35,506 bases of DNA from Bacteroides muris (ex Afrizal et al. 2022) (GTDB lineage: Bacteria > Bacteroidota > Bacteroidia > Bacteroidales > Bacteroidaceae): NCBI RefSeq assembly GCF_004793475.1, contig NZ_SRYZ01000040.1:1-35506 (forward strand). The letters run 5' to 3'. A program made the translations under genes and the position numbers. Below the pieces are notes generated by a model. That model was given only the letters and a program-made list of their open reading frames with translations. It did not search any database and had not been told where the DNA came from. Positions 7,978 through 14,318 of this stretch are shown here, piece after piece (the first letter of the stretch is position 1; every line of letters starts with the position of its first letter).

Positions 7978-8011
7978 CCGTTCATAAATGACTGATGAAC
8001 GGTACTTTTTT
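7978..8011 (+). terminator. intrinsic terminator after the relaxase remnant
   Basis: CCGTTCAT (7978-7985) pairs with ATGAACGG (7995-8002), loop 9 nt, followed by TACTTTTTT. A possible -7 box TAATTTTG at 8013-8020 then serves the GNAT gene at 8045, although no good -33 box is visible. Confidence 0.7.
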
Positions 8012-8044
8012 GTAATTTTGCAATCCAAATGATAGAACAAGTTT

Positions 8045-8569
8045 ATGAAGCGTATAGTTTTAGAAACCAATAGATTGTTATTGCGGGAAATGACACTTTC
8101 AGATATGGGGGCATTATCCTCAATTTTACAAGATGAAAGAGTAATGTATGCTTATAATGGAGCGTTTAATGAAGAAGAAACTATGGTATGGATGCAAAAG
8201 CAACTCCAACGATATAAGGATTATGGATTCGGATTGTGGGGCGTATTCCTTAAAGATACCGACGAAATGATAGGACAATGCGGTATTACTATGCAGGAAT
8301 ATAAGACGGTGCAAGTTCCCGAAATCGGCTACTTGCTGGCTCATAAATATTGGCATAAAGGTTATGCAGTTGAAGCCGCAACAGCTTGTCGGGAGTATGG
8401 GTTTAATACGCTGAAATTTGATGAATTATATTCAATTATTAGAGATACTAACGTTGCATCGCAAAAAGTGGCACTTCGTAATGGTATGAATCCAATTGAT
8501 TCTATTGTTAAACACTATCGTGGAGTTGATATGCCCCATTTGGTATATTGTGTAAGAAAAGACAGTTGA
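8045..8569 (+). CDS. GNAT family N-acetyltransferase (RimJ/RimL-like)
   Basis: A 174-residue acetyltransferase of the RimJ/RimL-like GNAT group. The opening LETNRLLLREMTLSDMGAL is typical of the family. The acetyl-CoA region is around IGYLLAHKYWHKGYAVEAAT (residues about 94-113, with the HKGYA loop in place of the usual QxxGxG/A). The conserved N(V/I)AS motif follows in DTNVASQKVALRNGM. The substrate is unknown: ribosomal protein N-termini, a small molecule or an aminoglycoside-like compound are all possible. Base composition is clearly more AT-rich than in the integrase and its neighbours, so the gene was probably acquired separately as cargo. It has its own terminator-flanked unit. Confidence 0.85.
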   Translation: MKRIVLETNRLLLREMTLSDMGALSSILQDERVMYAYNGAFNEEETMVWMQKQLQRYKDYGFGLWGVFLKDTDEMIGQCGITMQEYKTVQVPEIGYLLAHKYWHKGYAVEAATACREYGFNTLKFDELYSIIRDTNVASQKVALRNGMNPIDSIVKHYRGVDMPHLVYCVRKDS

Positions 8570-8611
8570 ATTCAAATTGACATTGACTGCATATAGTTTT
8601 TTGATTGGAAT

Positions 8612-8642
8612 ATTGTAGTTTTGAATATTTGTTCTAACTTTG
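8612..8642 (+). promoter_or_regulatory. candidate promoter upstream of the ABC permease
   Basis: ATTG (8612-8615) and TAACTTTG (8635-8642) are 19 nt apart, a normal Bacteroides spacing. It could drive the permease at 8788, which lost its upstream operon when the island inserted. The rest of 8570-8787 holds no supported gene, only a 29-codon open stretch (8640-8729) without an ATG start. Confidence 0.45.
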
Positions 8643-8787
8643 CATTTAGAAGAGTTATTTGACAGCATAGCACCGCAAATTGCTGAAATTCGCACAGTTG
8701 CTAAATCGTTACTTCTATTTCTCAAATAATTCGCTAAAAGGTTATTTCCCAATCGGTTAATTCAAACCGAGAAAAATCTAAAATAAT

Positions 8788-9993
8788 ATGAACCGACTTG
8801 TTTGGAAACTTCTTCGCCAGCACATCAGTATCGGACAGCTGGCCGGCTTTTTCCTCGCCAATCTTTTCGGCATGATGATTGTATTGTTGAGCGTACAATT
8901 CTATCGTGACGTCCTCCCCGTCTTTACGGAAGGAGATAGTTTCATGAAGAAGGATTATATCATAGTCACCAAAAAGATAAGTGCTCTCGGCAGCTTTGCC
9001 GGGAAAAGCAACACATTCTCCGAAGAGGAGATAAAGGAGCTGAAAGCCCAACCTTTTACTAAGGGAGTAGGCGCGTTCACTCCTTCCTTGTTCAAGGTTT
9101 CTGCCGGACTCGGCATGCAGGAAGCCGGTATCCGCTTGTCGACAGAGATGTTTTTCGAGTCTGTACCCGACGGATATGTGGATGTCAGTCTGGACAAATG
9201 GCATTTTGACGAAGATAGCCGGATAATCCCCATCATCATTCCACGCAATTATCTGAACCTCTACAACTTTGGTTTTGCACAAAGCAGGAGCCTGCCGAAA
9301 CTCTCCGAAGGCTTGATGAGTCTGGTACAGATGGACATCATGATGAGGGGCAACGGACGTGTGGAACAATACAAAGGCAACATTGTGGGATTCTCCAACC
9401 GGCTGAATACCATTCTCATCCCCCAATCCTTCATGGACTGGGCCAACAAGAACTTTGCACCGGAAAAAGAGGCCGAACCGTCCCGCCTTATTGTGGAAGT
9501 GAAGAATCCCACTGACACAGCCATCACAGATTATTTCCGACAGAAGAACTACGAAACCGAAGGCAACAACCTGGACGCAGGAAAGACAACCTATTTCCTA
9601 CGCCTCATCACGGGCCTCGTCATGGGAGTAGGACTGTTCATCAGCATTCTGTCATTCTACATACTGATGCTGAGTATCTTCCTGCTTCTCCAAAAGAACA
9701 CGGTAAAACTGGAAAACCTGCTGTTGATAGGATATAGCCCGACACGGGTAGCCACTCCTTATCATATACTGACAGTAGGGCTGAATGTACTGGTGCTGTT
9801 CCTCGCCATCGGTAGTGTGGTATGGGTACGCAGTTATTACATAGAAGTAGTCCGGAATCTCTTCCCGCAATTGGAAAGCGGGTCACTGCTTCCATGTATC
9901 CTGGCCGGCGGCCTGCTGTTTCTTGCAGTATCCATGCTGAACGTATTGGCGATACAACGGAAAGTCAGTAACCTCATCAGATTGAGAAGATAA
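8788..9993 (+). CDS. ABC transporter permease, FtsX-like
   Basis: A 401-residue membrane protein with the MacB/FtsX/LolE-like layout. One transmembrane helix lies near residues 17-40, then a large extracytoplasmic domain (about 45-265), then three helices near 270-300, 322-345 and 365-390. The cytoplasmic loop NTVKLENLLLIGYSPTRVATPY has the coupling-region look of FtsX permeases. It should form the transmembrane half of the transporter whose ATPase is encoded at 4560-5204. That ATPase is the only ABC ATPase gene in the window and is now 3.6 kb upstream. The ATG at 8788 is the first start after an AT-rich leader. Confidence 0.85.
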   Translation: MNRLVWKLLRQHISIGQLAGFFLANLFGMMIVLLSVQFYRDVLPVFTEGDSFMKKDYIIVTKKISALGSFAGKSNTFSEEEIKELKAQPFTKGVGAFTPSLFKVSAGLGMQEAGIRLSTEMFFESVPDGYVDVSLDKWHFDEDSRIIPIIIPRNYLNLYNFGFAQSRSLPKLSEGLMSLVQMDIMMRGNGRVEQYKGNIVGFSNRLNTILIPQSFMDWANKNFAPEKEAEPSRLIVEVKNPTDTAITDYFRQKNYETEGNNLDAGKTTYFLRLITGLVMGVGLFISILSFYILMLSIFLLLQKNTVKLENLLLIGYSPTRVATPYHILTVGLNVLVLFLAIGSVVWVRSYYIEVVRNLFPQLESGSLLPCILAGGLLFLAVSMLNVLAIQRKVSNLIRLRR

Positions 9994-10110
9994 AGCCAAG
10001 TTCGCCGAAACATGGTTCTGCCACACTGAGTACAAGTAAAAAAGTTCCTATAGATAAGTAATAAAATTCCGAAGAACAGATAGATAAGTTCCGAAGATTA
10101 GGACATTGTT

Positions 10111-10192
10111 TCTATCCCAAGCCTTGGGATAGACATTTCAAGTGTTGGGATAGACATCCGCAACCTTGGGACGGACATCCCAACACTTGAAA
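10111..10192 (+). repeat. 21-nt tandem repeats overlaid with two perfect inverted repeats
   Basis: Three 21-nt units (10122-10142, 10143-10163, 10164-10184) share the core TTGGGATAGACAT, the third with GGGACGGACAT. TCTATCCCAAG (10111-10121) and CTTGGGATAGA (10123-10133) form an 11-bp palindrome about one central base. TTTCAAGTGTTGGGA (10136-10150) pairs perfectly with TCCCAACACTTGAAA (10178-10192). The minus-strand frame gives the peptide-like phrase MSIPRL repeated, but the array lies at the broken end of a pseudogene and is better seen as intergenic repeat DNA. The bases 10030-10100 also contain a repeated TTCCGAAGA. Confidence 0.7.
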
Positions 10193-10198
10193 CAAACT

Positions 10199-10541
10199 TT
10201 ATCCGATTTCCTTTTCGCCCATTCCGCCGGTCTGTGGCTATGAAATGGACTCCATTGCCATCCGTTCCTACATACAGCATATTTTTGCCGTCGCTGGAAA
10301 GGGAAGAGATGATGTTACACCCCACCTCCACAAAATACTCAAATTCTCCGGAACGGGTGATACTGTTAAAAGCACACACATGCTTGCCGTCTTTTACATT
10401 ATGATAGGATTTCACTTTTCTGTCAGACAATCGTAACGAATACAGTCCCTTCCCGGTTGCCATCCATAGCATTCCCTGCTCATCCAATGAAAGTCCGGTG
10501 ACAACATTCGAAGCAGAAAGGGCATTTTTATCCAGTAATAT
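10199..10541 (-). pseudogene. fragment of a two-component propeller sensor (Reg_prop repeats)
   Basis: Minus-strand open frame of about 110 codons. NALSASNVVTGLSLDEQGML followed by WMATGKGLYSL, and later SSLSSDGKNMLYVGTDGNGV, are typical blades of the periplasmic propeller of Bacteroides hybrid two-component sensors. Those proteins are normally above 1300 residues. Here only two or three blades survive, with no signal peptide, kinase or response regulator, and the frame runs into the repeat array at 10111-10192. A decay remnant. Confidence 0.65.
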
Positions 10542-10783
10542 TTACTCCAAGTTTCCTTTCTTTGATACCGGTGCCGGAAAACAAGAGTTCACACGGAAAG
10601 CATGGTTGCTCTTCATTACCGGATAACTCGATATACCGTACTCCCATAATAATCTGCGACGGAAGCTCTACTTTTATAATCCATAAACGTATATTGCCCT
10701 GCCGGCATCAGCACAATCTCGGCAATTCCGATGTCATAGAAATCAAGAGACTTGTCGGCTTTGGGTGCCTCTTCGGTGTGCAC
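10531..10783 (-). pseudogene. frameshifted protein fragment of unknown family
   Basis: On the minus strand, LDFYDIGIAEIVLMPAGQYT followed by FMDYK ends one frame. Moving by one base at an AAAA run (near 10675) continues as VELPSQIIMGVRYIELSGNE and ends GVNITG. The two halves read as one protein-like beta-rich sequence, so a one-base frameshift is likely. It follows the ABM gene directly and overlaps the propeller fragment in another frame. I do not recognise the family. Confidence 0.35.
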
Positions 10784-10787
10784 AGAT

Positions 10788-11063
10788 TTAGAACTCGAAT
10801 TTTTCCAACTTCATGGCAGCCAGTTTCTGTATTTTAGGCACCAGAGTCACAAAATGATCTGCTTTTTCATGGGCAGACAATGACTCTGCATCTTTCCATG
10901 TTTCACAAATCATAAGAACATCGCTGCGAGTTGCACTCTCAAACACATCGTAAGCAATGCATCCATTGTCCTTTAAGGAATATGCGACCAGTTCTTTGGC
11001 AGATTCCAATACTGCGGCACGGTTCTCCGCACTTACCTGAATAAAAACATTTAATCTAATCAT
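10788..11063 (-). CDS. ABM-domain monooxygenase-like protein (YgiN-like)
   Basis: A 91-residue single-domain protein of the antibiotic biosynthesis monooxygenase (ABM) dimeric alpha-beta barrel type: MIRLNVFIQVSAENRAAVLE at the start, then the conserved DVLMICETWKDAESLSAHEK and ADHF. Relatives include YgiN quinol monooxygenase; the substrate here is unknown. The start at 11063 is chosen because a -7 box (11089-11096) lies just upstream and would fall inside any longer reading. An HxlR-type regulator lies 0.7 kb away. HxlR regulators often control quinone or aldehyde response genes, but the link is only inferred from proximity. Confidence 0.8.
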   Translation of the reverse strand: MIRLNVFIQVSAENRAAVLESAKELVAYSLKDNGCIAYDVFESATRSDVLMICETWKDAESLSAHEKADHFVTLVPKIQKLAAMKLEKFEF

Positions 11064-11088
11064 ACTTATATAAATTTTAAGTGTACTG

Positions 11089-11096
11089 CAAATGTA
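11089..11096 (-). promoter_or_regulatory. -7 box of the ABM gene
   Basis: TACATTTG followed by C on the minus strand, 26 nt upstream of the ATG. No correctly spaced TTTG -33 box is visible. Confidence 0.5.
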
Positions 11097-11311
11097 AACA
11101 GAATAAACCAAAACTGTGCAATTATTCCTCAAACATGTGGTCTCGTTTCCACACCTTTCCACACTCACAATAAATTAGCAAGTTTACAATTAAATCCTAT
11201 CACACTGCATTACAACCACATACATCAAAACACATTTTTCTGGCATCCCCTTTGCATCATTCTTAGTATCAGAGATAACAAAATAATATATTCACCTAAA
11301 ACTTAACGATT

Positions 11312-11623
11312 ATGAAAAAAGTATTAGTAGCATTAGCAATGATTCTGGGAGTAGGCAGTTCTGTAGCATTCGCACAAGAAGCAAATGATTCTACTGTGGC
11401 TGTAGCCCAAGTTCCGCAGGATGATTTTGTAAAACTGAATCCGGCAGAGTTGCCGCAAGCCGTCATGCAGACGTTGACCAAAGAGCACCCGGAAACTTTG
11501 GTAAAAGAAGCCTACGTAAAGGGAAAAGACGAAGCCAAGGTTTACAAAGTAATTATTGCTGCCCAGGACGGAACGGAAACCACAGTTGTTTTAAACGAAA
11601 AAGGTGAAGCCGTAAAGGAATAA
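11312..11623 (+). CDS. small secreted PepSY-like protein
   Basis: A 103-residue exported protein. Residues 1-21 are a signal peptide ending AFA before QEAN. The mature part reads LNPAELPQAVMQTLTKEHPE, then KEAYVKGKDEAKVYKVIIAA and a C-terminal VVLNEKGEAVKE. This is the PepSY-like/DUF2874-type beta-lactamase-inhibitor-like fold seen in many small Bacteroidota periplasmic proteins. The role is unknown; binding or chaperone functions are plausible. It stands alone between minus-strand genes. Confidence 0.75.
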   Translation: MKKVLVALAMILGVGSSVAFAQEANDSTVAVAQVPQDDFVKLNPAELPQAVMQTLTKEHPETLVKEAYVKGKDEAKVYKVIIAAQDGTETTVVLNEKGEAVKE

Positions 11624-11643
11624 ACTTATATCGGTAGCAAAAA

Positions 11644-11731
11644 GTTTCTTCATTACAGACTACACAGATTTTCACGGATCATTTTATTGAAGAAACAAGT
11701 ATTTAAAATTAGTTCTGTGTCAATCTGTGTA
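11644..11731 (+). repeat. intergenic inverted-repeat block after the PepSY-like gene
   Basis: GTTTCTTCA (11644-11652) pairs with TGAAGAAAC (11688-11696), and TACACAGATT (11661-11670) with AATCTGTGTA (11722-11731). The pairings interlock (a pseudoknot-like order). ACACAGATTTTCACGG-type blocks are recalled as dispersed Bacteroides intergenic repeats. It may act as a transcription end between convergent genes. Confidence 0.5.
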
Positions 11732-11780
11732 ATCCTGTGGTGAAAAGACTTTTGGTTCAATCTTTTTCCGTATCAAACAC

Positions 11781-12131
11781 TCAGTCTTGCAAACTGCGCC
11801 TACTCAGAATATCGTCCATGTGCTTCAATGCCCATCCCACCAAAGATTCGATATGCGGCATCAGGCTACATCCGGTTTCCGTAAGATTATATTCCACGCG
11901 GGGAGGAACTTCCGCATAGACTTTCCTGACAATCAGTCCGTCCGTCTCCAATGAGCGCAATGTGACTGTCAGCATCCGTTGAGAAATATCCCCTATGGTT
12001 TTCTGTATATCGCAAAAGCGCATCGTTCCATTCGCTTTCAGTGTGACCAACACAAGCATTGTCCATTTGTCTCCCAACCTGCTCAGTACATCCCGTACCG
12101 GACAAGCATCCATACGATGAAAATTTTCCAT
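11781..12131 (-). CDS. HxlR family winged-helix transcriptional regulator
   Basis: A 116-residue regulator. The N-terminal CPVRDVLSRLGDKWTMLVLV (residues about 10-29) is the HxlR signature with its conserved cysteine, which in several family members senses electrophiles or redox stress. The recognition helix region is ISQRMLTVTLRSLETDGLI (about 49-67), and the wing follows at EVPPRVEYNLTETG. The gene has its own -7 box at 12201-12208. Likely targets are nearby, for example the ABM monooxygenase, but no operator was identified. Confidence 0.9.
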   Translation of the reverse strand: MENFHRMDACPVRDVLSRLGDKWTMLVLVTLKANGTMRFCDIQKTIGDISQRMLTVTLRSLETDGLIVRKVYAEVPPRVEYNLTETGCSLMPHIESLVGWALKHMDDILSRRSLQD

Positions 12132-12200
12132 TCCTTCATTTTACCAATCAGTTCAACCTCGGCAATGGCGGCTCTATGCTTAGAGTCTGGCATTGCACCA

Positions 12201-12208
12201 CAAAAGTA
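12201..12208 (-). promoter_or_regulatory. -7 box of the HxlR regulator gene
   Basis: TACTTTTG on the minus strand, about 70 nt before the ATG at 12131. The -33 box is not clear. Confidence 0.45.
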
Positions 12209-12227
12209 ATAAACTTACTCAAAACAA

Positions 12228-12959
12228 CTATCGTTTCATACGATAATTAATACTCCCGCTGACTCCGCTTCCAAACAAAGCAAAGTCCCCCAGACACGGA
12301 TCATCCGGAAAGGCCTCCGCCAGAGCTTCAGTAATCCGACGGGCATTCTTCAAAGAAAATGTTTCCGTCTCGGTGAGTCCCAAGACGTATGCCACGCGGC
12401 AGACATGTGTGTCCAAAGGCACAATCAGGTCCCTGCAGTCAAACCTCTCCCAAATACCAAAATCCACTTCCGGACCTTTCCTTATCATCCAGCGCAAAAA
12501 CATGTTCAGTTTCTTCTGGGGACTCTTTGCCGAGACTTCCAGAAATGCACATAACCTTTCCATCGGATTGCCGGCATACGTACATAAGGCATCCTCCAGA
12601 CTGTCAAAAGCAGAATAGGCAGCATGCAAGCGCCTGAAATAGGAATGAAAGTCGGCATAAGAAAGCATCCGGTAAAAACTGCTTCTGTCCGCAGCAGAAA
12701 AGTCGTTCTTCCATTGGCAGGACAACACGTATTGATGAGGCGATGCCCCCATCAACCTATGCAACTCATCAGCCTTTTTCAATATCTGTTTACGGTTGCC
12801 GAAACTCATGATGGCAGTCAGCAACCCGCTGATTTCAATATCCTGCTTCCGTTCATAGCGATGTGGAAACTGTACGGGGTCGTTCTGAATGAAGCCGGCG
12901 CAATGATAGGCCGCCGCCCACTCCCAAAGTTGTCTTTTAATCTCCTCGGTCATCTGCAA
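12228..12959 (-). CDS. DUF2400 / TIGR02757 family protein
   Basis: A 243-residue soluble protein. DIEISGLLTAIMSFGNRKQI (residues about 41-60), FLRWMIRKGPEVDFGIW (about 154-170) and LIVPLDTHVCRVAYVLGL (about 178-195) mark the TIGR02757/DUF2400 family, widespread in Bacteroidota. The VPLDTHV segment resembles the helix-hairpin-helix glycosylase fold, so a DNA-repair-like role has been suspected, but no activity is established. Two ATG codons lie close together at the start (MQMTEE). The gene is convergent with nothing and is followed 96 nt later by the HxlR gene on the same strand. Confidence 0.85.
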   Translation of the reverse strand: MQMTEEIKRQLWEWAAAYHCAGFIQNDPVQFPHRYERKQDIEISGLLTAIMSFGNRKQILKKADELHRLMGASPHQYVLSCQWKNDFSAADRSSFYRMLSYADFHSYFRRLHAAYSAFDSLEDALCTYAGNPMERLCAFLEVSAKSPQKKLNMFLRWMIRKGPEVDFGIWERFDCRDLIVPLDTHVCRVAYVLGLTETETFSLKNARRITEALAEAFPDDPCLGDFALFGSGVSGSINYRMKR

Positions 12960-13113
12960 GCATTTGTTTTTTCATCTGAAATGCAAAGATATTGCAAATT
13001 GAGTGCAGAACTTTCATGCTTGCACGAAAAAGTTGTGCCGGGATATAGCCTATCTTATTTAAAAATATTGCATTTATAGCAACATCGGACAAGTAACCTA
13101 TTTCTTTTCCTCC

Positions 13114-13121
13114 TATTTTTG
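13114..13121 (+). promoter_or_regulatory. -7 box directly before the AraC-type regulator
   Basis: TATTTTTG followed by C lies only four bases before the ATG at 13126. If it is used, transcription would begin at or beside that ATG, giving a leaderless mRNA or a start at the next ATG (13147). Confidence 0.5.
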
Positions 13122-13125
13122 CAAC

Positions 13126-14004
13126 ATGAAAAAGCCCAATAGAGCCATGCAGCAGAAAAAGACAACCCAGGAGGAATACCAAAAGTGTGTGAACGCAGTA
13201 GTGGATTATATAAATCTGCACCTCGGAGAAGAAATTGACCTGAAATCTTTGGCCAGGATTTCCCATTTCTCTCCCTTCTACTTCCACCGCATCATGAAAG
13301 CTTTCCTGGGTGAACCCGTCGGTACGTTCATTGTCCGGACGCGTACCGAAGCCGCTGCCCGGTTGCTTCGTTACTCGGACATGCCGATAGCGGACATAGC
13401 CTACCGTATAGGCTACTCTTCGCCCTCGTCACTGTCAAAAGTATTCAAGCAGTTCTATGGCATTTCACCATTAGAATACCGTAACAATAAAAACTTTGTA
13501 ATTATGAAACCAGCCATTATTCGTCCGGAACTGGAACTGAAACACGAAATCAAAGAAGTTCCTGCCCGCAATGTGATTTACATCCGCCTCTTTGGCGACT
13601 ATAAACTGAACGACTATTGCAGCGCATGGATGCGCCTTTGCCAGTTCATCCAAGAAGAAAAACTGCCTATGGGAGAAGTGATGCCCTACTGTATCTATCA
13701 CGATGACCCCAAAGTGACACCCGCCGAAAAGCTGCGTACCGATGTATGTATGGTCCTGCCCTCATTTGCAACGGCCAAAGGAGACATAGGATTTAAACAG
13801 CTCGCGACAGGCCGCTATGCCATATTCCTATACAAAGGTCCATACGAACATCTGCAGGCCGTATACGATACCATCTACGGGAAGTATATCCCCGAAATGG
13901 AATGTAGCTTACGGGATGAGTCCAGTGCGGAACGTTACCTGAACAACCCCGCAGATACGGCGCCGGAGGAACTGTTGACAGAAATTTATATTCCGGTAGA
14001 ATAG
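13126..14004 (+). CDS. AraC family regulator with GyrI-like effector domain
   Basis: A 292-residue regulator of the Rob/SoxS-plus-GyrI layout. Residues about 17-115 hold two helix-turn-helix motifs (LKSLARISHFSPFYFHRIMK, and MPIADIAYRIGYSSPSSLSK followed by VFKQFYGISPLEYR). Residues about 130-292 form a GyrI-like small-molecule-binding domain (EVPARNVIYIRLFGDYK, YAIFLYKGPYEHL, EIYIPVE end). It probably activates or represses export or detoxification genes in response to a hydrophobic ligand. The remnant of a membrane transporter just downstream (14174-14308) may be its former target. The start could instead be the ATG at 13147, given a -7 box at 13114-13121. Confidence 0.88.
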   Translation: MKKPNRAMQQKKTTQEEYQKCVNAVVDYINLHLGEEIDLKSLARISHFSPFYFHRIMKAFLGEPVGTFIVRTRTEAAARLLRYSDMPIADIAYRIGYSSPSSLSKVFKQFYGISPLEYRNNKNFVIMKPAIIRPELELKHEIKEVPARNVIYIRLFGDYKLNDYCSAWMRLCQFIQEEKLPMGEVMPYCIYHDDPKVTPAEKLRTDVCMVLPSFATAKGDIGFKQLATGRYAIFLYKGPYEHLQAVYDTIYGKYIPEMECSLRDESSAERYLNNPADTAPEELLTEIYIPVE

Positions 14005-14076
14005 GCAAACTGTTCTGCCGGCGCCATCAGGCTTTCTTCCCGGAAGAGTTTAGGAGCCGGACAGCGAACAAGTATT

Positions 14077-14166
14077 CGTTCCGCCATGGAGTAAAAATCG
14101 TTCCACCACGGTGGAATGATTTTTACTCCATGGCGGAACGGTTTTTATCTCATGATGGAACGAATA
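14077..14166 (+). repeat. 64-bp near-perfect palindrome with outer inverted arm
   Basis: The halves 14077-14108 and 14109-14140 are complementary at all but two positions (one internal, one at the centre). Key blocks are CGTTCCGCCATGGAGTAAAA on the left and TTTTACTCCATGGCGGAACG on the right. TATTCGTTCC (14074-14083) also pairs with GGAACGAATA (14157-14166). The RNA would form a very long hairpin. No T-run typical of a simple terminator follows other than GGTTTTTATC. It lies exactly where the body of a transporter gene appears to be missing. Confidence 0.85.
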
Positions 14167-14173
14167 AATATAA

Positions 14174-14308
14174 GCTCTGATAGCCGTAGCTATCGGTTTC
14201 TTGATATTCAATGAAAGCTTCACACCAATCAATGCCATCGGCATGGCGCTGATAACAACGGTTGTTACAGTCGTGGTGATACACGAAAAGAAAAAGGAAG
14301 AGCCATAG
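14174..14308 (+). pseudogene. 3' remnant of an EamA/DMT-type transporter
   Basis: The plus-strand frame after a stop at 14171-14173 reads IAVAIGFLIFNESFTPINAI then GMALITTVVTVVVIHEKKKE and ends with TAG. This is the last two-helix unit of a drug/metabolite transporter superfamily protein: the phrase (F/N)E..TP..(L/A)G is common there. No start codon, no upstream part. The palindrome at 14077-14140 lies immediately upstream. About 44 codons survive. Confidence 0.5.
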
Positions 14309-14318
14309 TTGATTGTGC

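Larger units (their letters stand above)
5330..8650. mobile_element. decayed mobilizable island splitting an ABC transporter gene pair (ends approximate)
   Basis: The segment holds a CTnDOT-like integrase, a small DNA-binding protein, iteron-like repeats, a truncated MobV-like relaxase and a GNAT acetyltransferase. It sits between an ABC ATPase and a permease that would normally be adjacent. No intact relaxase, primase or transfer genes remain, so it should be immobile without help. Exact ends are not proven. GTAAATTTGg at 5339-5348 and cTAACTTTGC at 8634-8643 each match 9 of 10 bases of the recalled CTnDOT core GTAnnTTTGC, but this motif resembles the -7 promoter box and matches by chance are easy. 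No tRNA gene flanks it. Confidence 0.6.

Noticed and set aside
5330..8650. Integration of the island into a tRNA gene
   Set aside because: No tRNA-like cloverleaf was recognised at either flank; the flanks are an ABC ATPase and permease.
8640..8729. 29-codon open stretch (LHLEELFDSIAPQIAEI...) before the ABC permease
   Set aside because: No ATG start, a TTG start would lie inside the -7 box, and I recognise no family; too weak to call.
10245..10837. Plus-strand ORFs across the pseudogene region
   Set aside because: They lie opposite recognisable minus-strand protein remnants and show no protein-like motifs.
14050..14244. Minus-strand ORF across the palindrome
   Set aside because: It is made by the palindrome and by the reverse of the transporter remnant; no protein family is visible.
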